In this document: in pieces, positions 49,278 to 58,210 of the stretch
Layout: each line of letters opens with the position of its first letter
Numbering within the stretch: the stretch's first letter is position 1
DNA from: Roseomonas populi
GTDB taxonomy: Bacteria > Pseudomonadota > Alphaproteobacteria > Acetobacterales > Acetobacteraceae
Reading direction: 5' to 3'
Assembly: GCF_024594815.1 (NCBI RefSeq)
Contig: NZ_JANJOU010000004.1
Location: 124,001 to 188,000, forward strand
Length of the DNA: 64,000 nucleotides
Translations under genes and position numbers: made by a program
Notes under the pieces: model-generated
What the model was told of the DNA's origin: nothing
The model's input: the letters and a program-made list of their open reading frames with translations, nothing else
Database searches by the model: none

Positions 49278-51347
49278 TCAGGCCGCGCGGACCTCTGCGA
49301 CGAACTGTGCGACGGTGTCGTTGAGGCGCTCGGCCTGTCCGGCGAGGTCGGAGGCGGCCGAGAGCACCTGGCCGGCGGCCGCCCCCGTCTCCGTCGAGCC
49401 GCGGCTGACATCGGCGATGTTCACCGTCACCGCCTCGGTGGCCCGCGCCGTCTCCTGCACCGTGCGGGCGATCTCGCCGGTGGCCGCACTCTGCTCCTCT
49501 ACCGCCGCGGCGATGGCCACCGCGATCCCGCTCACCTCCTCGATCGTCCGCCCGATCCCCCCGATCGCCACCACCGCCTGGTCCGTCGCGGCCTGGATGC
49601 CCGCGATCTGCGCCCCGATCTCCTCGGTGGCCTTCGCCGTCTGCGAGGCCAGCGTCTTCACCTCCGAGGCCACCACCGCAAAGCCCCGACCCGCCTCGCC
49701 GGCGCGCGCCGCCTCGATCGTCGCGTTCAGCGCCAGCAGGTTCGTCTGCCCCGCGATGTCCGTGATCAGCCGCACCACGTCCCCGATCCGGGCCGCGCCT
49801 TCGGCCAGCGCCTGCACCGTCCCGTCGGTGCGCCGCGCATCCTCCACCGCCCGGCCTGCGGCCGCGGTCGCCTGGGCCACCTGGCGGCTGATCTCGCCGA
49901 TGGAGGCCGTCAGCTGCTCGGCGGCAGCCGCCACCGTCTGCACGCCCCCGCTCGCCTCCCCCGCCGCCGCGACCACCCGGTCCGCCCGCAGGCTCGTGCC
50001 CTCGGCCGTGCCGGTCATGCCGCGGGCCGTCGCCTCCAGCTCCGTGCTCGCGGCCGAGAGGGTGCGCACCATCTCCCCCGCTCGCCCCTCAAACCCGCGC
50101 ACCAGCGTCTCCAGCCCCGCCGCGCGCGCCTCGCGATGCGCGCGGGACGCCTCCGCCTCGGTTTCAAGCCGGCGCTGGGCGACGGAGTTCACCCGCAGTA
50201 CCTCGATGGCCTCGGCCATCTCGCCCACCTCGTCCGCGCGGCCACGGTGCGGAAGCTCGGTCTCGATCTCACCCGCCGCGATCCGGCCCACGCCGCCCGT
50301 CAGTTCCCGGACCGGGCGTACCAGCCGCCGCAGCAGCAGCCAGACCCCGCCAGCAGCCACGCCCAGGGCAAGAAGCGCCATGGCGAGGCTGAGGATGAGA
50401 CGCGTGCGGGCACCTGACGCGCTTACGTCGCCCACCTCAACGGCCGCATCCAGCGCCGCGTCGCGCAGGGGAAGCACGGTCTTCAGGGCAGGCACGGTCC
50501 ATTGCCGGAATTCCGCACTGCTTCCTGGCCAGGCGGGCGTCCCCTGCCGGCCGAAGGAGGCCGCGGCGGCAGCATCCAGGTAGGCGCGGTAGCGCGGCTC
50601 CACCCCGTCCATATGCTCGCTCTGCGCCACCGACAGGGCTCGGAGCACGGCCGGATTGCCAACGGCCTGCGCCAGTCGCCGTGCCGTTTCCAGCGCCAGC
50701 TCCGCCCGCCCGGTCAGGCGCTGCCCGTCGGCCAGGCCAGCGGCCGTCACGGGCTGCCCGGCGAGCCAAGCGTTGATCAGCAGGCTACGCGTGCCCTTGT
50801 CCATGCGCGCCGTCATCACCTCGCGCGCGATCTCGGCCAACCCGGCTGCGGCAGGAGCGTCCTGCCCGATGCGCCGCTCGGCGTCTCGCGCCACGCCGTC
50901 CAGCCCGTCCAGCATCGCTGCGCGATCGGCCATGATGTCGGCCACGAGCTTCGGGTCACCCTCCCGGCCGTTGCGGGCCGCCATCTCGGCCACGCGGCGG
51001 CGCAGCGCCTCCAGCCTGCGGATCGAGGCGTCGATCGCCTCCGCGGAAAGGCCCTCGGCCAGCACGTCGCGCCGGGTGGCCTGCAGCAACGCATCGCTCT
51101 CGCGGGCACCGGCCTGCAGCCCGGCGGCGTCCGCCACGCCCGTGCGCGCAGCGGCGCTCAGGTCGCCGGCCTCGACGCCCAGCGCGGTCATGCCGCGCAG
51201 CGCGCCGCTCAGGACGCGGGTGGAGTAGGTGGCACGCTCCGCCCTCTCCCAGTTGGTCCAGGCCGTCCAGGAGGTCCAGCCGAGGCCCGCCAGCCCCGGC
51301 AGGGCCACGGCGGCGACTCCGGCAAGCAGAAGGGTGCGGATGCGCAT
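49278..51347 (-). CDS. Methyl-accepting chemotaxis protein
   Basis: The 689-aa receptor has a first membrane segment (about 5-25), a helical periplasmic sensor region (about 35-310, resembling nitrate/nitrite-type four-helix sensors) and a second membrane segment (about 318-338, [20 protein letters not shown]). A HAMP linker (about 340-395) and a signalling domain with the hairpin tip [20 protein letters not shown] and [18 protein letters not shown] follow. It would signal through CheW/CheA. No che genes are nearby. It has its own upstream gap of 66 bases after the YcjF gene. The ligand is unknown. Confidence 0.92.
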   Translation of the reverse strand: MRIRTLLLAGVAAVALPGLAGLGWTSWTAWTNWERAERATYSTRVLSGALRGMTALGVEAGDLSAAARTGVADAAGLQAGARESDALLQATRRDVLAEGLSAEAIDASIRRLEALRRRVAEMAARNGREGDPKLVADIMADRAAMLDGLDGVARDAERRIGQDAPAAAGLAEIAREVMTARMDKGTRSLLINAWLAGQPVTAAGLADGQRLTGRAELALETARRLAQAVGNPAVLRALSVAQSEHMDGVEPRYRAYLDAAAAASFGRQGTPAWPGSSAEFRQWTVPALKTVLPLRDAALDAAVEVGDVSASGARTRLILSLAMALLALGVAAGGVWLLLRRLVRPVRELTGGVGRIAAGEIETELPHRGRADEVGEMAEAIEVLRVNSVAQRRLETEAEASRAHREARAAGLETLVRGFEGRAGEMVRTLSAASTELEATARGMTGTAEGTSLRADRVVAAAGEASGGVQTVAAAAEQLTASIGEISRQVAQATAAAGRAVEDARRTDGTVQALAEGAARIGDVVRLITDIAGQTNLLALNATIEAARAGEAGRGFAVVASEVKTLASQTAKATEEIGAQIAGIQAATDQAVVAIGGIGRTIEEVSGIAVAIAAAVEEQSAATGEIARTVQETARATEAVTVNIADVSRGSTETGAAAGQVLSAASDLAGQAERLNDTVAQFVAEVRAA

Positions 51348-51413
51348 GGTCTCTCCTCCGATGCGTGCGCAGCCTACGCGGCGGAGGTTACAGGGCGGTA
51401 AACCGCGTCCGGA

Positions 51414-52286
51414 TCAGCCCCTCGGCAGGATTCGGCAGGCCGCCGCGGCGGCGCGGGCAAGCGTGATCAACCGCCGCGCGGCCACCGCACCCGTCGCCGC
51501 CTCCCCGACCACATGGCCGACCAGCGGGTTGGAAACGATGGCGCGCACCGCCGTGTCGGTCGCCACCTCCGTCGCCGCCACCGTCGCCGCGTCGAAGGCG
51601 GTGCGGCGCAGGAGGGACGCGGTGGCGGCGATGCCCGGCCGCATCCCGTGCAGTGCGGCCACCTGCCGCACCAGGCGCAGCCCGCGCCAGCCGATCACCA
51701 GGGCGTCCAGCGCCGGGGCGGGGCTGATCGCCGTAGCCGCGAAGCCCTGCACCGCCGCCAGCCGCCCGAGGGCTCGGGATTCCTCCTCCAGCGCCGCCAG
51801 CGGCCCGCTCTCCAGCAGGGCGCGCAACGCGGGAAGGTCGGGCGCCTCCCGAAGGGCGGGAAGGAAGGGCTCCGCGATGGGGATCGGCGCGGCCCATTCC
51901 AGGCAGCGCGCCCGCGCGGCCTCCAGGTCGCCCCTCGCGAAGGCGGCGCGGGCGGCATCCACTGTCCTCAGCCGGAACAGGGCGCCGAACTCGCGCACCA
52001 CGGCCCAGAGGATCGCACCGAAGCCGCCCAGCGCAATCGCCAAGGTCAGCCAGCCGAGCGGGGCCGAGCGCGCGAACTGCTCCGCCACGTAGTTAGCAGC
52101 GGCCAGCGCCGCGAAGCCGAGGATGAGGGTGGCAACCCCGATGGCCAGGAGCGACAGGGTGGAGATCCCGGCCGAGGGAAGGGCGACCGGTGCCGTGCCC
52201 TCCTCCCATCCATGGTCCAGCCGCACGGCGGCGCCGGCCTCCTCCTCGAGGAGGATGCGGGGCGGGCGGGGGGCGGTCTCGCTCAT
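51414..52286 (-). CDS. YcjF-like DUF697 membrane protein
   Basis: The 290-aa protein has two adjacent hydrophobic segments (ISTLSLLAIGVATLILGFAA and LGWLTLAIALGGFGAILWAV, about residues 41-95) and a C-terminal DUF697-type helical domain (ALVIGWRGLRLVRQVAALHG). Proteins of this YcjF/TIGR01620 family lie next to ycjX in many proteobacteria and are of unknown function; in enterics the pair is phage-shock associated. It starts 30 bases after the ycjX-like stop and is probably co-transcribed. Confidence 0.83.
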   Translation of the reverse strand: MSETAPRPPRILLEEEAGAAVRLDHGWEEGTAPVALPSAGISTLSLLAIGVATLILGFAALAAANYVAEQFARSAPLGWLTLAIALGGFGAILWAVVREFGALFRLRTVDAARAAFARGDLEAARARCLEWAAPIPIAEPFLPALREAPDLPALRALLESGPLAALEEESRALGRLAAVQGFAATAISPAPALDALVIGWRGLRLVRQVAALHGMRPGIAATASLLRRTAFDAATVAATEVATDTAVRAIVSNPLVGHVVGEAATGAVAARRLITLARAAAAACRILPRG

Positions 52287-52316
52287 GCCCGGGCATATGG
52301 CCCGGCAGCGATCCGT

Positions 52317-53723
52317 TTACAGCGCGTCGCCGAGCAGCGCCTGAAGCAGCGAATCCAGCCCGAGATGTGGCACGCCACCGCGCCCGTTGGCTTCCAGGCC
52401 CGGCGGGCGGAAGACCGGCATCTCGAAATAGGCGGCGTTCCAGAAGCTCTCCGGCGGACGGCGGGCAGGCACCAGGCCGGGGTCCACCGTGGCCCAGCGC
52501 CCGTTTTCCAGCAGGATGCCGCGTACGGCAGGGGAAGGCCGGCCCTCGTGCAGCGCCGTCGCTTCCTCGGTGCAGCGGATCGAGGCGACGGGGTGCACCG
52601 TGACGGCGGCGCCCGCGAGCTCTGCCCGGCGGCGCGGCGCGTCCACGAGGTCGGAGAGGAGGGAGGCGAGGCTGTCGCGGCTCACTTCCGGCACGTGGTC
52701 CGCCTTGGTCGCGGCGAATGCCACCCGCGCGATGCCACCGCCGGTCAACAGGTCCAGCCAGCCGCGGCCGTAGCGCAGCGTGGCGGAGATGGCGGCCAGG
52801 GCCTCCGCCGTGTCCTCGAACGCCTCCCGCCCAGCGTGCAGCGCCCCCAACACGTCCACCAGCACCACCTGTCGGTCGAAGCGGCGGAAGACCGGGTCGA
52901 GGAAGCGGTCCCGCTGGTCGCGCAAATAGGCCTCGTGGCGGCGCTCCATCAGCTCGCCCAGGGGCGAGGAGCGAGCGGCCTCCGGCATGGGGAAGAACCA
53001 GAGGACCGGGGCATCGCCGCCCGGGCCGGGGTTGAGGAAACGGCCGGGCTGAAGGAACCGCAGCCCTAGCTCGTCCCGCGCGGTGAGGAGGAAGCGGCGA
53101 TACAGGGCGTGGCCGCGACGGGCCAGGGAGTCCTCGGCGGGCGCCGTTGGGGGAAGGGCCTTGGCGAAGGCCAGGAACTCGGCGGCCGGTGCGGCGCGGA
53201 GGCCGCGGCCCAGGCGGGCCAAGGTCTCGTCCGACCACTCGCCGAAGCCCTGCCCGAACATCGGCAGGTCCAGCAGCCACTCGCCGGGATAGTCCAACAG
53301 GTCCAGCGTCACCTCCCGGTCCGGCAGGACCTGGCCGTAGAAGCCGCTGCGCCGAAGGGTGAGCGCGAGGGAGAGGGTGGAGAGGTCCTCCGTCCGCGCC
53401 GGCCAGCGCGGCGGATCGGCCGCCAGCGCGGCCAGGTGCGCCTCGGCGTCGAAGCGGGGCGTCGCCTCCACGCCCGGCGGGATCGCGCGGGCGGCGCGCA
53501 GGCGCCCATCGGTCGCCGCCAGCCCCGGCAGGGTACGGCGCCCAATTCCTACCCCCTGGCCCGCCGCCACGAGGTTGGCGACGAGGGAGGTGAGGAACAC
53601 CGTCTTCCCGGCGCGGGAGAGGCCGGTGACCGCCAGGCGCACCCTTTCCCGCCCCGCAAGCGCCAGCGCCGCCTCCCCGCTCCGGGTGGCGACGTCGGCG
53701 ATCAGGCGGAGCGGGTCGGGCAT
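52317..53723 (-). CDS. YcjX-like GTPase-type P-loop protein
   Basis: The 468-aa protein carries a Walker A VTGLSRAGKTVFLTSL (about residues 33-48), LDLLDYPGEWLLDLPM as the switch II/Walker B-like region and FAATKADHV in place of the NKxD base-recognition motif. YcjX-family proteins are stress-linked P-loop NTPases of unsettled function. ATG 53723 is preferred to the GTG one codon upstream. It lies 13 bases after gloA, as an appendage of the lipid A cluster. Confidence 0.88.
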   Translation of the reverse strand: MPDPLRLIADVATRSGEAALALAGRERVRLAVTGLSRAGKTVFLTSLVANLVAAGQGVGIGRRTLPGLAATDGRLRAARAIPPGVEATPRFDAEAHLAALAADPPRWPARTEDLSTLSLALTLRRSGFYGQVLPDREVTLDLLDYPGEWLLDLPMFGQGFGEWSDETLARLGRGLRAAPAAEFLAFAKALPPTAPAEDSLARRGHALYRRFLLTARDELGLRFLQPGRFLNPGPGGDAPVLWFFPMPEAARSSPLGELMERRHEAYLRDQRDRFLDPVFRRFDRQVVLVDVLGALHAGREAFEDTAEALAAISATLRYGRGWLDLLTGGGIARVAFAATKADHVPEVSRDSLASLLSDLVDAPRRRAELAGAAVTVHPVASIRCTEEATALHEGRPSPAVRGILLENGRWATVDPGLVPARRPPESFWNAAYFEMPVFRPPGLEANGRGGVPHLGLDSLLQALLGDAL

Positions 53724-53736
53724 CACGCGTGCGGCG

Positions 53737-54156
53737 TCAGGTGCGCTGGATCAGCTCGATCTTGTAGCCGTCCGGATCCTCGACGAAGGCGATGATCGTC
53801 GTGCCGTGCTTCAGCGGCCCGGCCTCGCGAACCACCTTGCCGCCCTGCGCCTTGATGCGCTCGCAGGCGGCGTAGACGTCCGGCACGCCGATGGCGAGAT
53901 GGCCGAAGGCCGTGCCGATCTCGTACTTCTCCACGCCGTAGTTGTAGGTCAGCTCGATCTCGCCGAAGCCTTCCTTGTTGCCCTCCCCGTAGCCGACGAA
54001 GGCCAGGGTGTACTTGCCGGCGGGCACGTCGTTCCGGCGCAGCTCCCGCATGCCGAACATCTGCGTGTAGAACTGGATGCTGCGCTCCAGGTCGCCGACC
54101 CGGATCATGGTGTGAAGGAACTTGCCCATCGGCTGGAAGGTCGGTGCGTCGCTCAT
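53737..54156 (-). CDS. gloA: Lactoylglutathione lyase (glyoxalase I)
   Basis: The 139-aa protein begins with a metal-ligand His in [18 protein letters not shown] and includes [20 protein letters not shown] (second Glu and His ligands) and [14 protein letters not shown] (final Glu), the set typical of GloA. It isomerises the methylglyoxal-glutathione hemithioacetal to S-lactoylglutathione. Its ATG overlaps the lpxI stop by four bases, so it is coupled to lipid A synthesis genes. It occupies the slot where lpxB is often found. Confidence 0.93.
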   Translation of the reverse strand: MSDAPTFQPMGKFLHTMIRVGDLERSIQFYTQMFGMRELRRNDVPAGKYTLAFVGYGEGNKEGFGEIELTYNYGVEKYEIGTAFGHLAIGVPDVYAACERIKAQGGKVVREAGPLKHGTTIIAFVEDPDGYKIELIQRT

Positions 54157-55013
54157 ATGGCGGCTCCTGCTGCTGCCGGCCCCACATGGTCATCGGGACG
54201 GATGGCGAGAAGGAACAATCCGGCGGAATCCGCCTTCGCAACCATTACGTCACGGTCCACCAGCAGCGCCCCGTTCGCCTCGAAGGCGATGCCCGCTAGG
54301 CCGGCGGCCGCCGCGCCCTCCACCGTGCGCGGGCCGAGGGCGGGCATGTCCACCTCGCGGTCCTGGCCGGGCTTCACGAGCTTCACGAGGACTCCGCGAG
54401 GGCCTTCCCGCCGTAGCCCGCCGGCGCGGGCCAGCATGGCGTCCGTGCCCTCGATTGCCTCGACCGCCAGGACGAGGCCCTGCTGGACCACGGCGCCCTG
54501 CCCCACATCGGCCGCGCCGAGCGCGCGCACCACCTCCACGCCCCGGCGAATGTCGGCCAGGGCGCCCGCGTCGGGTCCTACGCGCGTCAGCAGGCCGGGC
54601 GGGGTCTGCGCCTCCTGCAGGAAGCGGGTGGGGCCGATCGGCTCGAACCCCTCCTCCCGCATTACCTGGCGCAGCGCCGAGAGAAGGGAGTCGTCGCCGC
54701 CGAAGGCTTTCATGCCGATGCGGGCCAGGAACTTCGCTCCCTTGGCGTCCGGCCGGAGGGAGAGGAGGGAGGGACGCTTCACATGGCCGACGAGAACGAG
54801 CTGTCGCGCCCCGCTGGCCTTTACCCAGTCGAACGCCGCCCCCGCGGCGCCCAGCCGGAAGACCATCGTCTTTTCCCCCGCCCAGTCAGCGGGGTTGGCG
54901 AAGCCTTCCAGCAGCACGGCCACGAAGGGGCGGCCCGTGGCGCGGCACGCCGCGGCCACGCGCAGCGGCATCTCGCCGCCACCCGCGATGATGGCGACAG
55001 GCTCCTGCGACAC
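54153..55013 (-). CDS. lpxI: UDP-2,3-diacylglucosamine pyrophosphatase LpxI
   Basis: The 286-aa protein has the LpxI opening [15 protein letters not shown], then [66 protein letters not shown] and [20 protein letters not shown]. It hydrolyses UDP-2,3-diacylglucosamine to lipid X, the step performed by LpxH in enterics. LpxI is typical of alphaproteobacteria. The start is GTG 55013, five bases after the lpxA stop. Cytoplasmic. Confidence 0.95.
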   Translation of the reverse strand: MSQEPVAIIAGGGEMPLRVAAACRATGRPFVAVLLEGFANPADWAGEKTMVFRLGAAGAAFDWVKASGARQLVLVGHVKRPSLLSLRPDAKGAKFLARIGMKAFGGDDSLLSALRQVMREEGFEPIGPTRFLQEAQTPPGLLTRVGPDAGALADIRRGVEVVRALGAADVGQGAVVQQGLVLAVEAIEGTDAMLARAGGLRREGPRGVLVKLVKPGQDREVDMPALGPRTVEGAAAAGLAGIAFEANGALLVDRDVMVAKADSAGLFLLAIRPDDHVGPAAAGAAI

Positions 55014-55018
55014 GGGAA

Positions 55019-55852
55019 TCAGGCCGCCTCGGCCTCGGCCGAGTCATCGGCCTGGCGGCCGGCGCGCATCAGGCCACGGCGGCTGGGCGCTTCGATGAAG
55101 GCCAGCACCTCAGCCACCTGGGGCTGCGCGCCCTGGTCCTGCGCCACCAGCGCCATCCGCGCTTCGAAGGTGCCGCGCCCCAGGAAAAGGCTGCGGTAGG
55201 CCAGGCGCAGCCCGTTGATCGCCTCCCGTCCGAAGCCGCGGCGCTTGAGGCCGATCAGGTTCAGCCCGATCAGGCGGGCGCGGTTGCCCATGCAGGAGCC
55301 GAAGGGGATCACGTCCCGCTCAACCCCGCTCATCCCGCCGATCACGGCCTGCCGCCCGATGCGGACGGACTGGTGGACCGCCGTGCCGCCGCCGACGAAG
55401 ACGTTATCCCCGATATGGACGTGGCCGCCGAGCATGACGTTGTTCGCCAGGATCACCTTGTCCGCCAGCTGGCAGTCGTGGCCGACATGGGCCACGCACA
55501 TGATGAGGCACTCCGCGCCGATGCGCGTGATCCCCTCGCCGCCCACGCTGCCGCGGTGCACCGTGGCGTGCTCGCGGATGATGGTGCGAGGGCCGACCTC
55601 CACGCGGGTCGGCTCGCCATGGTACTTCAGGTCCTGGGGCGGCAGCCCGACCGAGGCGAAGGGCAGGATCTGCACGCCCTCGCCGAGGGTGGTGTGGCCG
55701 TCCAGCACCGCGTGGGCGCCGACTTGCACGCCTTCGGCCAGCACGACATCCGCGCCGACGGTGGCGTAAGGGCCGACTACGGCGCTGTCCGCAATGGTCG
55801 CGCCGGGCGCGACAATCGCGGTCGGGTGGATGTTCGGTCCAGTGGCGGGCAA
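55019..55852 (-). CDS. lpxA: UDP-N-acetylglucosamine acyltransferase LpxA
   Basis: The 277-aa trimeric enzyme shows hexapeptide repeats (VVGPYATVGADVVLAEGVQV) and the catalytic-His region ECLIMCVAHVGHDCQL. GGMSGVERDVIPFG and GLNLIGLKRRGF complete the pattern. It transfers the 3-hydroxyacyl chain from ACP to UDP-GlcNAc, the first step of lipid A. The start codon is TTG at 55852, two bases after the fabZ stop. Confidence 0.95.
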   Translation of the reverse strand: MPATGPNIHPTAIVAPGATIADSAVVGPYATVGADVVLAEGVQVGAHAVLDGHTTLGEGVQILPFASVGLPPQDLKYHGEPTRVEVGPRTIIREHATVHRGSVGGEGITRIGAECLIMCVAHVGHDCQLADKVILANNVMLGGHVHIGDNVFVGGGTAVHQSVRIGRQAVIGGMSGVERDVIPFGSCMGNRARLIGLNLIGLKRRGFGREAINGLRLAYRSLFLGRGTFEARMALVAQDQGAQPQVAEVLAFIEAPSRRGLMRAGRQADDSAEAEAA

Positions 55853-55854
55853 GG

Positions 55855-56343
55855 TCAGCTGTCCAGGATCATGGCGGCGTAGGTGGCCTCGGCGACGACG
55901 ACGCCGTCCACCTTCGCTTCGGCAGAGAACTTCCAGACGTTCCCGCGCTGCCGCTCCTTCGTCACGTGCACGCGCATCTGGTCGCCGGGCACCACGGGCT
56001 TCCTGAACTTCGCGCCCTCCACGGACATGAAGTAGACCAGCTTGCCGCGGGCATCGGGGCCGAGCGTCTCCACCACCAGCACGCCCGCGGTCTGGGCCAT
56101 GCTCTCGATGATCATCACGCCAGGGAAGACGGGGTGGCGGGGAAAGTGGCCCTGGAAGACCTGTTCGTTGATAGAGACGTTCTTGATGCCGGTGCAGCTC
56201 TGCCCCGGCACGAAGTCGACCACGCGATCCACCAGCAGGAAGGGGTAGCGATGCGGAATCGCCTGCATAATCCGCTCGATGTCGAGAGTGGTGAGGGTTT
56301 CGCCCCCTGCGCTCTCCGGCGCCTTGTCTTCGCTATCCGCCAT
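55855..56343 (-). CDS. fabZ: 3-hydroxyacyl-ACP dehydratase FabZ
   Basis: The 162-aa hot-dog-fold enzyme has the motifs IPHRYPFLLVDRVVDF and GHFPRHPVFPGVMIIESMAQ, which hold the catalytic His and Glu. It dehydrates 3-hydroxyacyl-ACP in fatty acid synthesis and is encoded with lpxD and lpxA in most Gram-negatives. I choose ATG 56343; an in-frame TTG at 56349 overlaps the lpxD stop and is an alternative. Confidence 0.96.
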   Translation of the reverse strand: MADSEDKAPESAGGETLTTLDIERIMQAIPHRYPFLLVDRVVDFVPGQSCTGIKNVSINEQVFQGHFPRHPVFPGVMIIESMAQTAGVLVVETLGPDARGKLVYFMSVEGAKFRKPVVPGDQMRVHVTKERQRGNVWKFSAEAKVDGVVVAEATYAAMILDS

Positions 56344-56345
56344 GT

Positions 56346-57398
56346 TCAATCGCTCGTCTTCTTCTCCGCGGCGGCGGCGGCCTTCGCCTGCCCCAGCTTT
56401 CGCAGGGCCGCGTAGCCGCGCATCGCGTCGCGCACCGGCTGGGCGGGGCTGCCCAACACGTCCATGCCGGCCGGCACGTCCGCCATGACACCGGCCTGGG
56501 CCCCGATCCGCGCCTTCGCGCCGATCGTCAGGTGCCCCGTAAGGCCCGCCTGCGCCGCAACCACGGCGAAGTCGCCGAGGGTGGTGGAGCCGGAGATGCC
56601 CGCCTGCGCCACGATGACGCAGCCGCGCCCCGTCCGGACGTTGTGCCCCAGCATGACAAGGTTATCCAGCCGCGTTCCCGGCCCGATCACCGTATCGTTG
56701 CCCGAACCACGGTCGATGCAGGAGTTCGCCCCCACCTCCACCCCGTCCTCCAGGATCACCCGGCCGAGCTGGGGCACCGTGACGTGCTCGCCCCTCGGGC
56801 CGGTGGCGAAGCCGAAGCCCTCGCTGCCGACCCGGCAGCCTGGGTTCAGCGTTACCCGATCCCCGGCCAGGCAGTGGGTGGCGGTGACGTGGGACAGGAT
56901 TCGGCAGTCCGCACCGAAGACGCAGTTCCGGCCAATATGGGCGTGGGGACCCACGATGCAGCGGGGGCCGAGCACGACCCCCTCCTCGATCACGGCATAG
57001 GCGCCGATCTCGCAACCCTCGCCGATCTGTGCCCCCTCCCCCACCACGGCGGTGGGGTGGCGCGCGCCGCCCGGGGCTTCCGGCGGGTGCAGGACAGACG
57101 CGATGCGGGCGAAGGAGAGCACCGGCGCGGGAGAGATGAGGGCGACGCAGCCCTCCGGCACCGCCGCCGCATGCTCCACCGCCAGCACCACGGCGCCGGC
57201 GCGGGTCTGCTTCAGGCTGGAGATCCAGCGCCGGGAATCGAGGAAGGAGACCTCGTCGGGTCCCGCGGCGTCCAGGGTACCCACGCCCGAGAAGAGGCGG
57301 TCCCCTGCCCCTTCAGGCACCGCCAGCCCGGCCACCTCCGCCAGCCGCGAGAGCGGCAGCGGGCCGGCGGCCGCGTGGAAGCGCGGATCTGCGGCCAC
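56346..57398 (-). CDS. lpxD: UDP-3-O-acylglucosamine N-acyltransferase LpxD
   Basis: The 350-aa protein has an N-terminal uridine-binding domain (VSFLDSRRWISSLKQTRAGA) and a hexapeptide left-handed beta-helix (IGEGCEIGAYAVIEEGVVLG). The conserved GSEGFGFA and DNLVMLGHNV (catalytic His) are present, with a C-terminal helix. It adds the N-linked 3-hydroxyacyl chain in lipid A synthesis. GTG 57398, four bases after the ompH stop, is taken as start because the longer frame only reads through the end of ompH. Confidence 0.95.
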   Translation of the reverse strand: MAADPRFHAAAGPLPLSRLAEVAGLAVPEGAGDRLFSGVGTLDAAGPDEVSFLDSRRWISSLKQTRAGAVVLAVEHAAAVPEGCVALISPAPVLSFARIASVLHPPEAPGGARHPTAVVGEGAQIGEGCEIGAYAVIEEGVVLGPRCIVGPHAHIGRNCVFGADCRILSHVTATHCLAGDRVTLNPGCRVGSEGFGFATGPRGEHVTVPQLGRVILEDGVEVGANSCIDRGSGNDTVIGPGTRLDNLVMLGHNVRTGRGCVIVAQAGISGSTTLGDFAVVAAQAGLTGHLTIGAKARIGAQAGVMADVPAGMDVLGSPAQPVRDAMRGYAALRKLGQAKAAAAAEKKTSD

Positions 57399-57402
57399 GC
57401 CC

Positions 57403-58188
57403 TTAGCGGCGCTGCTGCTGCTGTTGCGGCTGCTGGCGTGCCGGCGCCTGCTGCCCGGCACCCTGGGCCGCGGGCGCGGCCGGGGCCTGGCCTTCCGGCG
57501 GCAGGGTCACGTTGCGGAGCACGCGGTTCACCTGCTGGCTGATCTCGTCCGTCAGGTCGAAGGGTGCGTCGTTGAAGATCACCAGCGGGCGCGGCAGCAC
57601 GAGGTTCACGTTCCGGCTGGCCGCCACCTGGCGGATCACCACGGCGAGCGCCTGCTCGATCTCCTGCAGCGCGCCCTGCGCCACCTGCTCGATCGCGCGC
57701 GACCGGTCGCGGAAGATGCGCTGGCTGTCGGTGATGCGCTCCTGCAGCTCGCGCTCCTTCGTGCGCAGCTGGTCGGCGTTCATCGTAGCCCGTTGGTTCG
57801 CCAGGGCCTGCTGCTCCTCGCGCCAGCGAGTCTGCTCGCGCTGAAGGTCGTCGTTCAGCTTCTGGCGCCGCTTCTCGATCTCCTCGCGCACCGCGTTGAA
57901 GGCGGTGGAGTTGCGCTGGATCTCCGGCACATCGACGATGCCGACCACGGCCGCCGGCGGCGGCTGGCCGGGGGGAAGCGGCGCCGGGTTCGGCTGCGGG
58001 CGCTGCTGCGCCTGCTGCGGCGGGCGCTGCGGCGGGCGCTGGGGCTGCTGGGCAGGGCGTGCCTGCCCGCCGCCACCGCCGCCGCCCTGGGGAGGAATGA
58101 AGAAGCCGGGATCGTTCTGCGCCAGGGCGCTGCCGACAGGAAGGAGGAGGGCCGCGAGGGCGGCGAGCGCGGGGCGCGCGGACATCAT
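57403..58188 (-). CDS. skp: OmpH/Skp-family periplasmic chaperone with low-complexity extensions
   Basis: The 261-aa product has a signal peptide (LAALAALLLPVGSALAQ), then about 55 residues rich in Gly, Pro and Gln (roughly 25-80). The Skp core follows (VGIVDVPEIQRNSTAFN, then coiled-coil helices with RRQKLNDDLQREQTRWREEQ, ending around residue 225), and then a second Gln/Ala/Pro-rich tail ending in five Gln and Arg-Arg. Typical Skp is about 160-170 residues. Skp holds unfolded outer-membrane proteins for BamA, encoded just upstream. Confidence 0.9.
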   Translation of the reverse strand: MMSARPALAALAALLLPVGSALAQNDPGFFIPPQGGGGGGGQARPAQQPQRPPQRPPQQAQQRPQPNPAPLPPGQPPPAAVVGIVDVPEIQRNSTAFNAVREEIEKRRQKLNDDLQREQTRWREEQQALANQRATMNADQLRTKERELQERITDSQRIFRDRSRAIEQVAQGALQEIEQALAVVIRQVAASRNVNLVLPRPLVIFNDAPFDLTDEISQQVNRVLRNVTLPPEGQAPAAPAAQGAGQQAPARQQPQQQQQRR

Positions 58189-58210
58189 GGGAACTCCAGT
58201 CTTCTCGTTC

